From an uncultured Cellulophaga sp. (lineage in GTDB: Bacteria > Bacteroidota > Bacteroidia > Flavobacteriales > Flavobacteriaceae), in the NCBI GenBank assembly GCA_947492955.1, contig CANLOV010000004.1:62001-126000 (forward strand): 64,000 nt of DNA, in the 5' to 3' direction. The notes beneath the pieces are model-generated. The model made no database searches. It was not told the DNA's origin and was given only the letters and a program-made list of their open reading frames with translations. Position numbers and translations under genes: made by a program. Positions 10,221 to 19,590 of the stretch are shown here, piece after piece. Each line of letters starts with the position of its first letter. Position 1 is the first letter of the stretch.

Positions 10221-13079
10221 TTAATTGTTTACAGCTAACTGTTTTAATTCCTTTTTTAAAAATTTAGCAGTATAGCTTTTTTTATCTTTAGCTACTTGTT
10301 CTGGAGTTCCTTTAGATACCACCATACCACCACCACGGCCACCTTCGTACCCAATATCTATAATATGGTCTACCATCTTAATAACATCCATATTGTGCTC
10401 TATTACTAAAACAGTATTTCCTTTGTCTACTAATATATTTAAAACTTCCATTAATACACGAATATCTTCAAAATGAAGTCCGGTAGTAGGCTCATCTAAT
10501 ATATAAAAAGTATTACCTGTATCTCTTTTAGATAGTTCAGTTGCTAGTTTTATTCGTTGGGCTTCTCCGCCAGATAATGTAGTAGATTGTTGCCCTAAAG
10601 AAATATAGCCTAAACCAACATCTTGTAATGTTTTAATTTTACGATGAATTTTAGGAATGTTTTCAAAGAAAGGAACGGCTTCATTTATGGTCATTTCTAA
10701 CACATCTGCAATGGATTTACCTTTGTAACGAATTTCTAGTGTTTCTCTATTAAATCTTTTACCGTTACAGGTTTCGCACTCTACATAAACATCTGGTAAA
10801 AAATTCATTTCTATTACTCGCAATCCACCACCTTGGCACGTTTCACAACGACCACCAACTACATTAAAGCTAAATCTACCAGGTTTATAACCTCTAATTG
10901 CAGCTTCTGGTGTTTTAGCAAATAAGGCTCTTACCTCTCCAAATAAGCCTGTATATGTTGCTGGGTTAGAACGTGGTGTTCTACCAATAGGAGATTGGTT
11001 AATATCTATAACTTTATCTATGTGCTCTAAACCTGTAATTTTTTTATAAGGCATTGGTTTTTTTACGCCATTAAAATAATGAGCGTTCATAATAGGGTAA
11101 AGTGTTTCGTTAATTAAGGTAGATTTTCCACTGCCCGAAACTCCTGTAATACCTATCATTTTGCCCAAAGGAATTTCTATAGAAACATTTTTTAAATTAT
11201 TTCCTGTACAACCTGTTAGTTTAAGGCTTTTACCATTTCCTTTTCTGCGCTTACTAGGAACTTCTATTTCTTTTTTCCCTGTAATATAATCTGCTGTAAG
11301 TGTGTTGTGTTTTTTTAAGTCTATAGGCTTTCCCTCAGAAATAATACTTCCACCATGTTTACCTGCTTTTGGACCAATGTCTATAACATGGTCTGCACGT
11401 TCTATCATATCTTTATCGTGCTCTACCACAATAACAGAATTTCCTATATCTCTAAGCGATTCTAATGATTTTATTAGCCTTTCATTATCTCTTTGATGTA
11501 GACCAATACTAGGTTCATCTAAAATATATAATACACCTACTAATTGCGAGCCAATTTGAGTTGCTAAACGAATACGTTGCGCTTCGCCTCCAGAAAGAGA
11601 TTTAGAACTTCTGTTTAATGATAAATAATCTAAACCAACATCTAATAAAAACTGAATTCTACTTTTTATTTCTTTAATAATTTCTTCGGCTATTTTTAAT
11701 TGATTTCCATCAATTTTAGCATTTAAATCATTAAAAAAAGTAGCTAACTCAACAATATCTAAATTTGCTAGTTCTGCTATATTTTTTCCATCGACTTTAA
11801 AATAAAGCGATTCTTTTTTTAAACGAGAACCTTCACAAGACGGACATTTAATTTTGTCCATATATTCTTTTGCCCATCGTTTTATGGAGGTTGAGCCTGC
11901 TTCGTTAAACTGATTTTTTATAAATTTAGAAATACCCTCGTAATCTATTTTATAATTTCTTTTAACACCCAGTGTTTTAGAATCTATTTCAAAAGAATCG
12001 TTACCACCATTAAGTATCATATCTAAGGCCTCTTCAGGAATATCAGCTATAGGTGTTGTAAGCTCAAAGTTAAAACGCTGCGCAATTACTTCAATTTGTT
12101 TAAACGCCCAAGACTTTTTGTATTCTCCTAAAGGAGCAATACCACCTGCTTTTATAGATAATTTTTTATTGGGGAAAATTTTATGTTCGTTTACCTCATG
12201 GGTGTGTCCTAAACCGTTGCATGTAGTACACATGCCTCGGGGCGAGTTAAATGAAAATGTATTGGGTTCTGGGTTTGGATAAGAAATACCAGAAGTAGGA
12301 CACATTAAATCTCTACTAAAATAACGTGGTTCTGTGCTTCCTTCTTCTAAAATCATTAATACATTTTCACCACTATACATGGCAGTATTAATGGTTTCTG
12401 ATAAGCGTTTGTCTAAATCTTCGGTATCTGTAATTTTAAGGCGATCTATAACCGTTTCAATATCATGTGTTTTGTAACGGTCTACTTTCATGCCTTTAAC
12501 AATATCTTTTATCTCACCATCAACCCTTACTTTTACAAAACCTTGTTTTCCTATCTGTTCAAATAGTTCTCTATAATGTCCTTTTCTAGATTTTATTATT
12601 GGCGCTAAAACATTTATTTTTTTGCCTTTATAATCGTCCTTTATAAGCTGTTTTATTTGGTCATCGCTATAGCTAACCATTTTTTTACCTGTATTATAAC
12701 TGTAGGCATCTGCTGCTCTGGCAAATAATAAACGTAAAAAATCATAAATTTCGGTAATAGTACCAACGGTAGACCTAGGAGATTTAGATGTTGTTTTTTG
12801 TTCTATGGCTATGACAGGAGATAGTCCATCAATTTTATCTACATCTGGCCTTTCTAGTCCGCCTAAAAATTGTCTGGCATAGGCAGAAAAGGTTTCTATA
12901 TAGCGTCGTTGGCCTTCCGCGTAGATAGTATCAAAAGCAAGAGAAGATTTGCCACTACCAGATAAGCCGGTAATAACTACTAATTTTTCTCTTGGTATGG
13001 TTACATCTATATTTTTAAGATTATGAACTCTTGCGCCCTTAACCTGAATATTTTCTTCGTAATTCGTCATTTTTTTCAA
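10221..13079 (-). CDS. uvrA: Excinuclease ABC subunit A
   Basis: Two ABC ATPase halves (GLSGSGKSSLAFDT, GVSGSGKSTLINET, LSGGEAQRIRLA, LSGGEAQRIKLA) and CxxC Zn motifs. Confidence 0.98.
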   Translation of the reverse strand: MKKMTNYEENIQVKGARVHNLKNIDVTIPREKLVVITGLSGSGKSSLAFDTIYAEGQRRYIETFSAYARQFLGGLERPDVDKIDGLSPVIAIEQKTTSKSPRSTVGTITEIYDFLRLLFARAADAYSYNTGKKMVSYSDDQIKQLIKDDYKGKKINVLAPIIKSRKGHYRELFEQIGKQGFVKVRVDGEIKDIVKGMKVDRYKTHDIETVIDRLKITDTEDLDKRLSETINTAMYSGENVLMILEEGSTEPRYFSRDLMCPTSGISYPNPEPNTFSFNSPRGMCTTCNGLGHTHEVNEHKIFPNKKLSIKAGGIAPLGEYKKSWAFKQIEVIAQRFNFELTTPIADIPEEALDMILNGGNDSFEIDSKTLGVKRNYKIDYEGISKFIKNQFNEAGSTSIKRWAKEYMDKIKCPSCEGSRLKKESLYFKVDGKNIAELANLDIVELATFFNDLNAKIDGNQLKIAEEIIKEIKSRIQFLLDVGLDYLSLNRSSKSLSGGEAQRIRLATQIGSQLVGVLYILDEPSIGLHQRDNERLIKSLESLRDIGNSVIVVEHDKDMIERADHVIDIGPKAGKHGGSIISEGKPIDLKKHNTLTADYITGKKEIEVPSKRRKGNGKSLKLTGCTGNNLKNVSIEIPLGKMIGITGVSGSGKSTLINETLYPIMNAHYFNGVKKPMPYKKITGLEHIDKVIDINQSPIGRTPRSNPATYTGLFGEVRALFAKTPEAAIRGYKPGRFSFNVVGGRCETCQGGGLRVIEMNFLPDVYVECETCNGKRFNRETLEIRYKGKSIADVLEMTINEAVPFFENIPKIHRKIKTLQDVGLGYISLGQQSTTLSGGEAQRIKLATELSKRDTGNTFYILDEPTTGLHFEDIRVLMEVLNILVDKGNTVLVIEHNMDVIKMVDHIIDIGYEGGRGGGMVVSKGTPEQVAKDKKSYTAKFLKKELKQLAVNN

Positions 13080-13101
13080 TAGCAGTTTGCTAAGTTACAC
13101 T

Positions 13102-13157
13102 TTTGACTTTTAAAAAAGAAACAAGAACTATTTCTTATATGTTAATTAAAAGTCAAA
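13102..13157. promoter_or_regulatory. 12-bp perfect inverted repeat upstream of uvrA
   Basis: TTTGACTTTTAA (13102-13113) / TTAAAAGTCAAA (13146-13157). Confidence 0.4.
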
Positions 13158-13256
13158 TTATATTTTAAACGTAATTATTAATTTGTAATGTATTTCTTTC
13201 TTTTAAATTGATAAAAAAATTATTTTCGTTCCTAGTTTAATTATTAATAGAATAGC

Positions 13257-13784
13257 ATGCAAATTTTAGGAATCGGTTCAAGAATACAACATAGCGAATT
13301 TGGTAAAGGAGTTGTAACTAATGTTACAGCAAAAGAATATTGGGTAACCTTTATAGAGAATGGTTTAGAAACAATAGCTGTTAATGATGATTTTGAAGTA
13401 ATAGATGCAGTACAAGATGAAGTAGATACAATAAGTTTTTCTGAGGTAGAACAATCTTTAATAGGAATTTTAAAGCGATGGAGCGATGCAAGCCAAGTTA
13501 CTCCTATAGCTGATAAGTGGAAAGGGGGAAATTTAGTTTTGCAGCCAGGTGACACTAATTTATCTGATAAAGAAATTCCTATGAATACTTTTTTTCATAA
13601 AATAGTAATGGTACGCGATAGAATACGTGTAATGGAGCAAAAGATAAACTCTAGTAAAAATTTAGATGATCAAGAAAAAATAGATTTACAACAATACATT
13701 ACTAGAATATATGGAAGCTTAACTACGTTTAATGTGTTGTTTAAAAGTAAAAATGACCATTTTGTAGGCGAACGTTCAAAATAA
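13257..13784 (+). CDS. Conserved hypothetical protein
   Basis: 175-aa ORF, ATG start, good spacing; no family recognised. Confidence 0.7.
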   Translation: MQILGIGSRIQHSEFGKGVVTNVTAKEYWVTFIENGLETIAVNDDFEVIDAVQDEVDTISFSEVEQSLIGILKRWSDASQVTPIADKWKGGNLVLQPGDTNLSDKEIPMNTFFHKIVMVRDRIRVMEQKINSSKNLDDQEKIDLQQYITRIYGSLTTFNVLFKSKNDHFVGERSK

Positions 13785-13808
13785 TTAGCTTTATTGTTAA
13801 TTAGTAAT

Positions 13809-13843
13809 TGGAATATATCCATTTTTAATTTGGATATATTCCA
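13809..13843. promoter_or_regulatory. Twin operator-like dyads TGGA-N5-TCCA upstream of XRE-S24 regulator
   Basis: TGGAATATATCCA (13809-13821) and TGGATATATTCCA (13831-13843); each is a TGGA-N5-TCCA dyad and the two are reverse complements; centres 22 bp apart. Confidence 0.65.
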
Positions 13844-13858
13844 TATTTTGTATATTTG
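13830..13858 (+). promoter_or_regulatory. Bacteroidota-type promoter (TTG -33, TATATTTG -7)
   Basis: TTG 13830-13832, 18-bp spacer, TATATTTG 13851-13858 matching TAnnTTTG. Confidence 0.55.
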
Positions 13859-13861
13859 GGT

Positions 13862-14647
13862 ATGGAAAATGAAATAGCTATAGAAATTAAGCGCTTTACA
13901 GCCATACGTAAAGAACAGGGATATACGCAAGCCAGTTTTGCCCAACTATTAGGAATACCAAGTACTACTGCGGATATAGAAAGAGGAAAAACCAAGCTTT
14001 CTGGGAGTGTGGTTACCGAATTATTAAAACAATTTAATATAAACCCTCTGTGGTTGTTCGGTAGTTCGGAAGCTAAGCATTTAGCAACCACTAGTACTAG
14101 TGTAATACCTAAAGTGGTTACTGTAGATGCTTCTGACAACGAAAATATGGTGTTGGTAAATGCAAAAGCAGCAGCAGGATATCCGCAAAATATTCATGAT
14201 ACAAGTTGGTATAGACAACTACCAGCATTTGATTTACCCATACCAGAATTTAGAAATGCTACTTATAGGGGTTTCCAAGTAGAGGGAGATAGTATGCTCC
14301 CTAATTTACATTCAGGAGAATGGGTAATAGCAAAAGCAATAGATAGTATAGAGAATGTTAGTGCCAATAAAATGTATGTGGTAGTATTATACGACTCTGT
14401 TTTAGTTAAGAAAATAGAAAAGTCTGTAGATATTTCTAAAGTAGCTTTAATATCGTTAAACGAATCCTATCCTGCTTATGAAATTGGGAAATTACAAATT
14501 CAAGAATTATGGGAGGTTACTAGTAAAATTACGTTTGGAATTGATGCTACTACAGAAACAGGTCTTTTAAAACAATTACAAGACTCTATGGACGAATTAA
14601 AAAGTCAGTTACGAAACCAATCAAAAGTAGTTGCTGGGGAAGCTTAA
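13862..14647 (+). CDS. XRE-HTH / S24 (LexA/CI-like) transcriptional regulator
   Basis: HTH (TQASFAQLLGIPSTTADIERGKTKLS); AAAGY putative cleavage site; Ser in EGDSMLP; Lys in SVLVKKI. ATG at 13862 preferred over TTG at 13856. Confidence 0.85.
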   Translation: MENEIAIEIKRFTAIRKEQGYTQASFAQLLGIPSTTADIERGKTKLSGSVVTELLKQFNINPLWLFGSSEAKHLATTSTSVIPKVVTVDASDNENMVLVNAKAAAGYPQNIHDTSWYRQLPAFDLPIPEFRNATYRGFQVEGDSMLPNLHSGEWVIAKAIDSIENVSANKMYVVVLYDSVLVKKIEKSVDISKVALISLNESYPAYEIGKLQIQELWEVTSKITFGIDATTETGLLKQLQDSMDELKSQLRNQSKVVAGEA

Positions 14648-14712
14648 TAAAATAGGGAGTTTCTTTTTAATTAAATAAATACAGAAAATAATATTATAGT
14701 TATCTCTAATAA

Positions 14713-14750
14713 AAAAAGCAGTATTTAATTTATTTTTAATACTGCTTTTT
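14713..14750. terminator. Bidirectional terminator hairpin
   Basis: AAAAAGCAGTATT / AATACTGCTTTTT between convergent genes. Confidence 0.75.
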
Positions 14751-14774
14751 GTGTTGTAATATGGAAGAGTTATT

Positions 14775-16334
14775 CTAATCTACATGAGCATTAGTATCGC
14801 CTCCAATATCATTTTCTACATAACCTTCTAGTGTAATTTTAAAAGAATGAGCGTAATCTGTAGGAATATTTTTTGGCGTTTTTATAATAAGACCTTTTTC
14901 GTTTCTTTCCCATTTAATTTCTTCATTACTTCCTAATAATTCAATTTTTTCAATTTTAGAATTTAAAACACCTAATAAAGTACTAAAAGATTTAATAACA
15001 GTTTCATCTTCTGGTTTGTCTAAAACAATAGCATAAATTTCTTTTTCCGATTTTTTGGTAAAACGAATATCAGTATTGGTATATGCTATTTTTATTTTTT
15101 CAATTTTATGTCCTCCTTCAGATAAACGTGTTGGCCCTTCTCCAAATATAGTCCATGGTCTAGTGCCATAAATGGCATCACCATTAACCTCTAGCCAAGC
15201 ACCCATATCTAATAATAAATTTTTCATTACTTCAGGAATAGTTCCGTCTGGGTTAGGAGGAACATTAAGTAACATTAAACCGTTTTTAGAAACAATATCT
15301 ACAAGTATATCTACTAATTCGTTTGGGGTTTTAAATACTGCATGTTCTCTGTAAAACCAAGCCCCAGGAGATGTATCTGTTAGCCAAACATCTTCTTTTG
15401 GTTGATTAGGACGGCCACGTTCATAATCTTTAATGGCTGTAAGGTTAGTAAATGTAGCCTCTTTATAACAGACAGCAACTTCTTTATCCCATTCTAGTCC
15501 TTTGTTGTAATAGTAAGCTAAAAATTGAAGACGAGATTCTTCAGTCATGTTTTCTAGCCACCAATCAAACCATATTAAATCTGGCTGATAAATATCTATA
15601 AATTCTTTTAGCTTAGCCCACCAATCTGTATAAAACTGTTCATCAGGAGTATCAGAATCAAGAGAATGGGGATTGGTGTATAAATCATAATCCTTAGGAT
15701 TTATTCCTCCATGAGCATGTGCTGGGGCATAATATTTCCATGTGAAGGCATGGTGAAAAGACCCCATAAATTTTAATCCTTTAGCTTCAATTTCTTTTTT
15801 AAGTTCTGCGGATGGGTCAATGCCAACAAAATTCATTGCATTCCAACGAGTTACTTTACTATCCCACATAGCAAAATTATTATGATGCATAGCTACGGGT
15901 CCTGCAAATTTAGCGCCAGATTTAGCAAATAAGTTAGCCCATTCTTTGGCATTAAAACCAGATGCATCAAATTGTTCTATGATATGTTTATAGCCATATT
16001 TTTTTGGATTACCGTACTTTTTTTTATGATGTAAATAATTATTTGTAGGCTTTCCATTTTTTGTTTTTACTTTTTTTCCATCTTCATACATTTTCATACC
16101 ATGCCAGCCAGCATAGTGTTTACCTTTATCAGTGTCTTTAAAAGCAGAAGATACAGGTCCCCAGTGTGCGTATATTCCAAGTTTTGCATCTTTAAACCAT
16201 TTCGGTGCTTGGTCTACTTTTTCTATTGATTTCCAATTTTCCTTATACTTTTTTGTTTCTTTTTGAGCTTCTACTGTGTTTATTGCAATTAGCATTAGTG
16301 CGAACGAAAAAATAGATAGGCTAAAAAACTTCAT
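14775..16334 (-). CDS. Secreted alpha-L-fucosidase (GH29)
   Basis: Signal peptide; GIYAHWGPVS, YQPDLIWFDWW (nucleophile Asp context), LLNVPPNPDG. Confidence 0.9.
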   Translation of the reverse strand: MKFFSLSIFSFALMLIAINTVEAQKETKKYKENWKSIEKVDQAPKWFKDAKLGIYAHWGPVSSAFKDTDKGKHYAGWHGMKMYEDGKKVKTKNGKPTNNYLHHKKKYGNPKKYGYKHIIEQFDASGFNAKEWANLFAKSGAKFAGPVAMHHNNFAMWDSKVTRWNAMNFVGIDPSAELKKEIEAKGLKFMGSFHHAFTWKYYAPAHAHGGINPKDYDLYTNPHSLDSDTPDEQFYTDWWAKLKEFIDIYQPDLIWFDWWLENMTEESRLQFLAYYYNKGLEWDKEVAVCYKEATFTNLTAIKDYERGRPNQPKEDVWLTDTSPGAWFYREHAVFKTPNELVDILVDIVSKNGLMLLNVPPNPDGTIPEVMKNLLLDMGAWLEVNGDAIYGTRPWTIFGEGPTRLSEGGHKIEKIKIAYTNTDIRFTKKSEKEIYAIVLDKPEDETVIKSFSTLLGVLNSKIEKIELLGSNEEIKWERNEKGLIIKTPKNIPTDYAHSFKITLEGYVENDIGGDTNAHVD

Positions 16335-16487
16335 TTTCTATTGTTAATAATTATATAAGTCAAAATAATGCAAAGAATAACAGATTAATAGGTAATATTA
16401 ATTCTAATACTACAACAAATGATTTATTTTATAGAATAGACGTAGAAAATATTATGTAACTTTAAAACCAAAATTTTAAATACTAAT

Positions 16488-17114
16488 TTGATGAAAAAAA
16501 TAAAATTACTAGCTATCTCTTTTTTAGTTTTAACTGTGTATAGTTGTAAAGAGGTTAAAAAAGAAAAAGAAAAGGTAGATGAAGCAAATGCTATTACTTA
16601 TACTGTAAGTCAGGATTCTACAAAAATAAATTTTACGGCTTATAAAACCACTGCAAAAAAACCAGTAGGGGGTAAGTTTACAAAAATAAATATTAAAAAT
16701 GCTAAAGCGGCATCATCTGCTATTGAAGCGTTAGATGGTTTAGAATTTAGTATTCCTGTAAGTAGTTTATTTACAAATGATGCTACAGGTACTAGAGATC
16801 CAAAAATAAAGGAATTCTTTTTTGGTGTTATGGATAATACAGAATTTATAACGGGAACTTTTAAATTTGATAGTGAACATAAATGTTATATAGATTTAAA
16901 ACTAAATGGAGTTTTAGCCAAATTTCCAATAGAATGTATTGTTACGGAAGATAGATATGTAACATTTAAAGGAATATTAAATTTAGGAAACTGGAATGCT
17001 TTAGGAGCTGTAGCTTCTTTAAATAAAGTTTGCGAAGTTTTACATACGGGAGATGATGGTATTAGTAAAACATGGTCTGAAGTAGCTATAGAGGCTAGTA
17101 CTTATCTTAAATAG
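16488..17114 (+). CDS. YceI family lipoprotein
   Basis: Lipobox VYSC; YTVSQDSTKINFTAYKTTAKKPVGGKFT, YceI-like arrangement. Confidence 0.75.
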   Translation: MMKKIKLLAISFLVLTVYSCKEVKKEKEKVDEANAITYTVSQDSTKINFTAYKTTAKKPVGGKFTKINIKNAKAASSAIEALDGLEFSIPVSSLFTNDATGTRDPKIKEFFFGVMDNTEFITGTFKFDSEHKCYIDLKLNGVLAKFPIECIVTEDRYVTFKGILNLGNWNALGAVASLNKVCEVLHTGDDGISKTWSEVAIEASTYLK

Positions 17115-17135
17115 TATAAATAGTGAACAGTAAAG

Positions 17136-17172
17136 AAGGAGAGGTGTTCTAAAGATTAGAATATCTCTCCTT
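17136..17172. terminator. Terminator hairpin
   Basis: AAGGAGAGGTGTTCTAA / TTAGAATATCTCTCCTT with two G-T wobbles, T-rich tail. Confidence 0.7.
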
Positions 17173-17192
17173 TTATATATTAAAATAACTTG

Positions 17193-18500
17193 TTAGTTAC
17201 TTTCCAATTTCCATGTTCTAACCCAGTCAATTCTCATTGTGTTTTTAGAATCATCACTTAATTCAGATTTTTCAGGAAGACCACCTAGCCATCCAGCTTC
17301 GTTTGTCCATACATCAAAAATTATTTCTAATTCTCTTGTGAAATCACGACCTGTATAGGTGTTTCCATCTTGATGCTCACCAACAACAACACTACCAGCA
17401 GGTTCTCCATCTAAATAGAACTGAATATTTTTAGCATCTTTCCACCATACACCATAAGTATGGTAATCTTCGTTCCAGCCTACATTTTTAAGCGGATTAG
17501 CATCTGATAAACCACTTCTGTCAAAATTACCTTTGTTTCTTATTGTTTGAGGAGTTTTATTTTTATCGGCTTGAAAGTACTGAGAGTTCATCTGATTAGG
17601 GAAATTGTCGGCTGTACATCCAGTACAAGATGGGTTAGCATTATTTTCAATAATATCTATTTCATCTCTATTATCAATATTACCATTATTTAACCAATAA
17701 GTATTATATGTAGATATATTATTTGTTCTAATACGACTTTCCGTATACATTGGATAACTTGTTTCTGCTTCAGAATGAATTCTGGCACTTTGAAACCACC
17801 TTTTCATATCCGCAGGATCATTAGAATCATCTCTTACAGTTGGTTTAATCCATAAATAACCATCTTTAACTCCAGAATTATCATCTCCGTCAGACATAGC
17901 AACAGGTGGTCCGTATGGCCAAATAGATTTAAACCATTTAGAACCATCCCAAGCATCAAATTCATCGGACATACTTTCTAATTTAACCCATTGCATTCCT
18001 TCTGGTGTTGTATTATTAATAGATACAAAAGAAGGTAAGCTAGGGTCTATATTATTAAAATCTTCAGCTGTAGGTTCGTTTCCATTATCAACGGCATTTA
18101 CTGTAATGTTTACAGTAGCACTATCCTTATCCCCATCTTCATCTTCAATTTCGTAAGTAAAACTATCTGTACCACTATAATCAGCATTTGGTACATATTC
18201 AAACACACCATCACTAACCTCAGTAGCACTACCATTACTTGGTGCGCTTAATAAACTATAATCATTACCATCGCCACCATTATCTCCAATAGCGTCATTT
18301 GTAGATACTGTTACTTGGTTAGCAGTACCTGCTGTACTGTTTTCATCAACAGTTAAAGTATCGTCTACTGCGGTTGGAGTTGTATCAACAACATCTGGTT
18401 TTGGGTCAGAATCATCACCACCACAACTAGCAGTAAGTAGTGATATGGATAAAAGGTACAAAACGTGTTTTCTTTTAAATAACATTTTTTCTAACATCAT
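17193..18500 (-). CDS. GH16 family glycoside hydrolase (agarase/porphyranase/carrageenase-type) lipoprotein with cadherin-like/Big domain
   Basis: Lipobox LLTASC followed by GGDDSD; domain TPTAVDDTLTVDE...DYSGTDSFTYEIEDEDG; catalytic EIDIIE (ExDxxE). Confidence 0.88.
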   Translation of the reverse strand: MMLEKMLFKRKHVLYLLSISLLTASCGGDDSDPKPDVVDTTPTAVDDTLTVDENSTAGTANQVTVSTNDAIGDNGGDGNDYSLLSAPSNGSATEVSDGVFEYVPNADYSGTDSFTYEIEDEDGDKDSATVNITVNAVDNGNEPTAEDFNNIDPSLPSFVSINNTTPEGMQWVKLESMSDEFDAWDGSKWFKSIWPYGPPVAMSDGDDNSGVKDGYLWIKPTVRDDSNDPADMKRWFQSARIHSEAETSYPMYTESRIRTNNISTYNTYWLNNGNIDNRDEIDIIENNANPSCTGCTADNFPNQMNSQYFQADKNKTPQTIRNKGNFDRSGLSDANPLKNVGWNEDYHTYGVWWKDAKNIQFYLDGEPAGSVVVGEHQDGNTYTGRDFTRELEIIFDVWTNEAGWLGGLPEKSELSDDSKNTMRIDWVRTWKLESN

Positions 18501-18693
18501 AAATTTTTAATATTAAGGGGAATAAAATCAATTTTAATCCAAAATTACAATTTTGTATTGGTTTTACTTTGGTAGTAAGACTTGATAAAAACTTGACATA
18601 TTAATAATTTTTATGCCAAATACTTGATTATAAAGGAAATATTGATTGTAAAAATTTACAGTATGATTATTTTTAAGAAAAGCTGTTTGTTTT

Positions 18694-19590
18694 CTAATAT
18701 TTTATATCGTTCCAAGTATTAGAATAATATGGAGCAATTTTATTTAAAATTTCTTTAAGTTGTACAATATCAGTTTTTGGTCCATCGGAAAAAATATTTT
18801 TAATTTCTTCTGATTTTGCATCAAAAAAGGTCTGAATTAAAAATGCATTAGGTCTTCTCTTTATTAGAGTTTCTAACAAACGCATTGTTCCTGATATTAC
18901 TTGTTTTCCTGTACTGTTGTTATCTGCTAATATGTCTAAACCTTTTCTGTGGTAATTATACATAGCGATTCTGTATTCTCTATAGGTATTAGAAAGTAAA
19001 TCGTCTATAAGTTCAAAACGAGTTCTTTCTCCAGAAGTTTTTTGCCAGCCAGAAGAAGAACTACCGCTTCCTTGCGCTTGAGTAACAATTTTCTGTGCTT
19101 TTTTATAAAATTCTGTACCTCCTTCTAAAGCAAATGTATCTGCATCTAAACCTAACATAATGTATACGTAATAAGATACAACAGCTACTAAATTAGAGTC
19201 GATATTATTTTCATTATATATTAAGGGCTGAAACTCTATATATTCAAAATTAAGATCATTGTCCTTATAGTTAAAAATAGTGCTGCTATATGATGTATTA
19301 AAAACTGGTCTAGAAGATTGTACTTGTATATTGGCTTTAAATCTATTGTTTTCATATTCAGATACTGTAATAAACATATTAGCATCTACCAATTCTTGCT
19401 CTTTGTATTGTTTATTAGACCATTTAGTTTTATTTATAAAATCATTTAGAGAGCGTTCTAATGTTTTAAATATTTGCTGATTTGTTTGGTTTATTTGATC
19501 TGAGTTTATAGTTACTAAACAATTTAACTCTTGAGCGTATGTAACTAATGAAAGATTAATGAATATTAAGCTTAATATGAAATTACGCAT
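18694..19590 (-). CDS. DUF4835 / PorD-like type IX secretion associated protein
   Basis: Signal peptide; ELNCLVTINSDQINQTNQQIFKTLERSLNDFINKTKW typical of the family; sits next to coaBC as usual. Confidence 0.85.
   Translation of the reverse strand: MRNFILSLIFINLSLVTYAQELNCLVTINSDQINQTNQQIFKTLERSLNDFINKTKWSNKQYKEQELVDANMFITVSEYENNRFKANIQVQSSRPVFNTSYSSTIFNYKDNDLNFEYIEFQPLIYNENNIDSNLVAVVSYYVYIMLGLDADTFALEGGTEFYKKAQKIVTQAQGSGSSSSGWQKTSGERTRFELIDDLLSNTYREYRIAMYNYHRKGLDILADNNSTGKQVISGTMRLLETLIKRRPNAFLIQTFFDAKSEEIKNIFSDGPKTDIVQLKEILNKIAPYYSNTWNDIKY

Noticed and set aside
13244-13555. Minus ORF of 103 aa antisense to the 13257 gene, plus 13670-13945 and 13825-14139
   Set aside because: Shadow ORFs; the plus-strand genes have better starts, spacing and (for S24) clear domains.
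13862-14647. Naming the S24 protein LexA
   Set aside because: XRE-type N-terminal HTH instead of the LexA winged helix; more like a CI/phage-type or solitary stress repressor, and no phage genes nearby.
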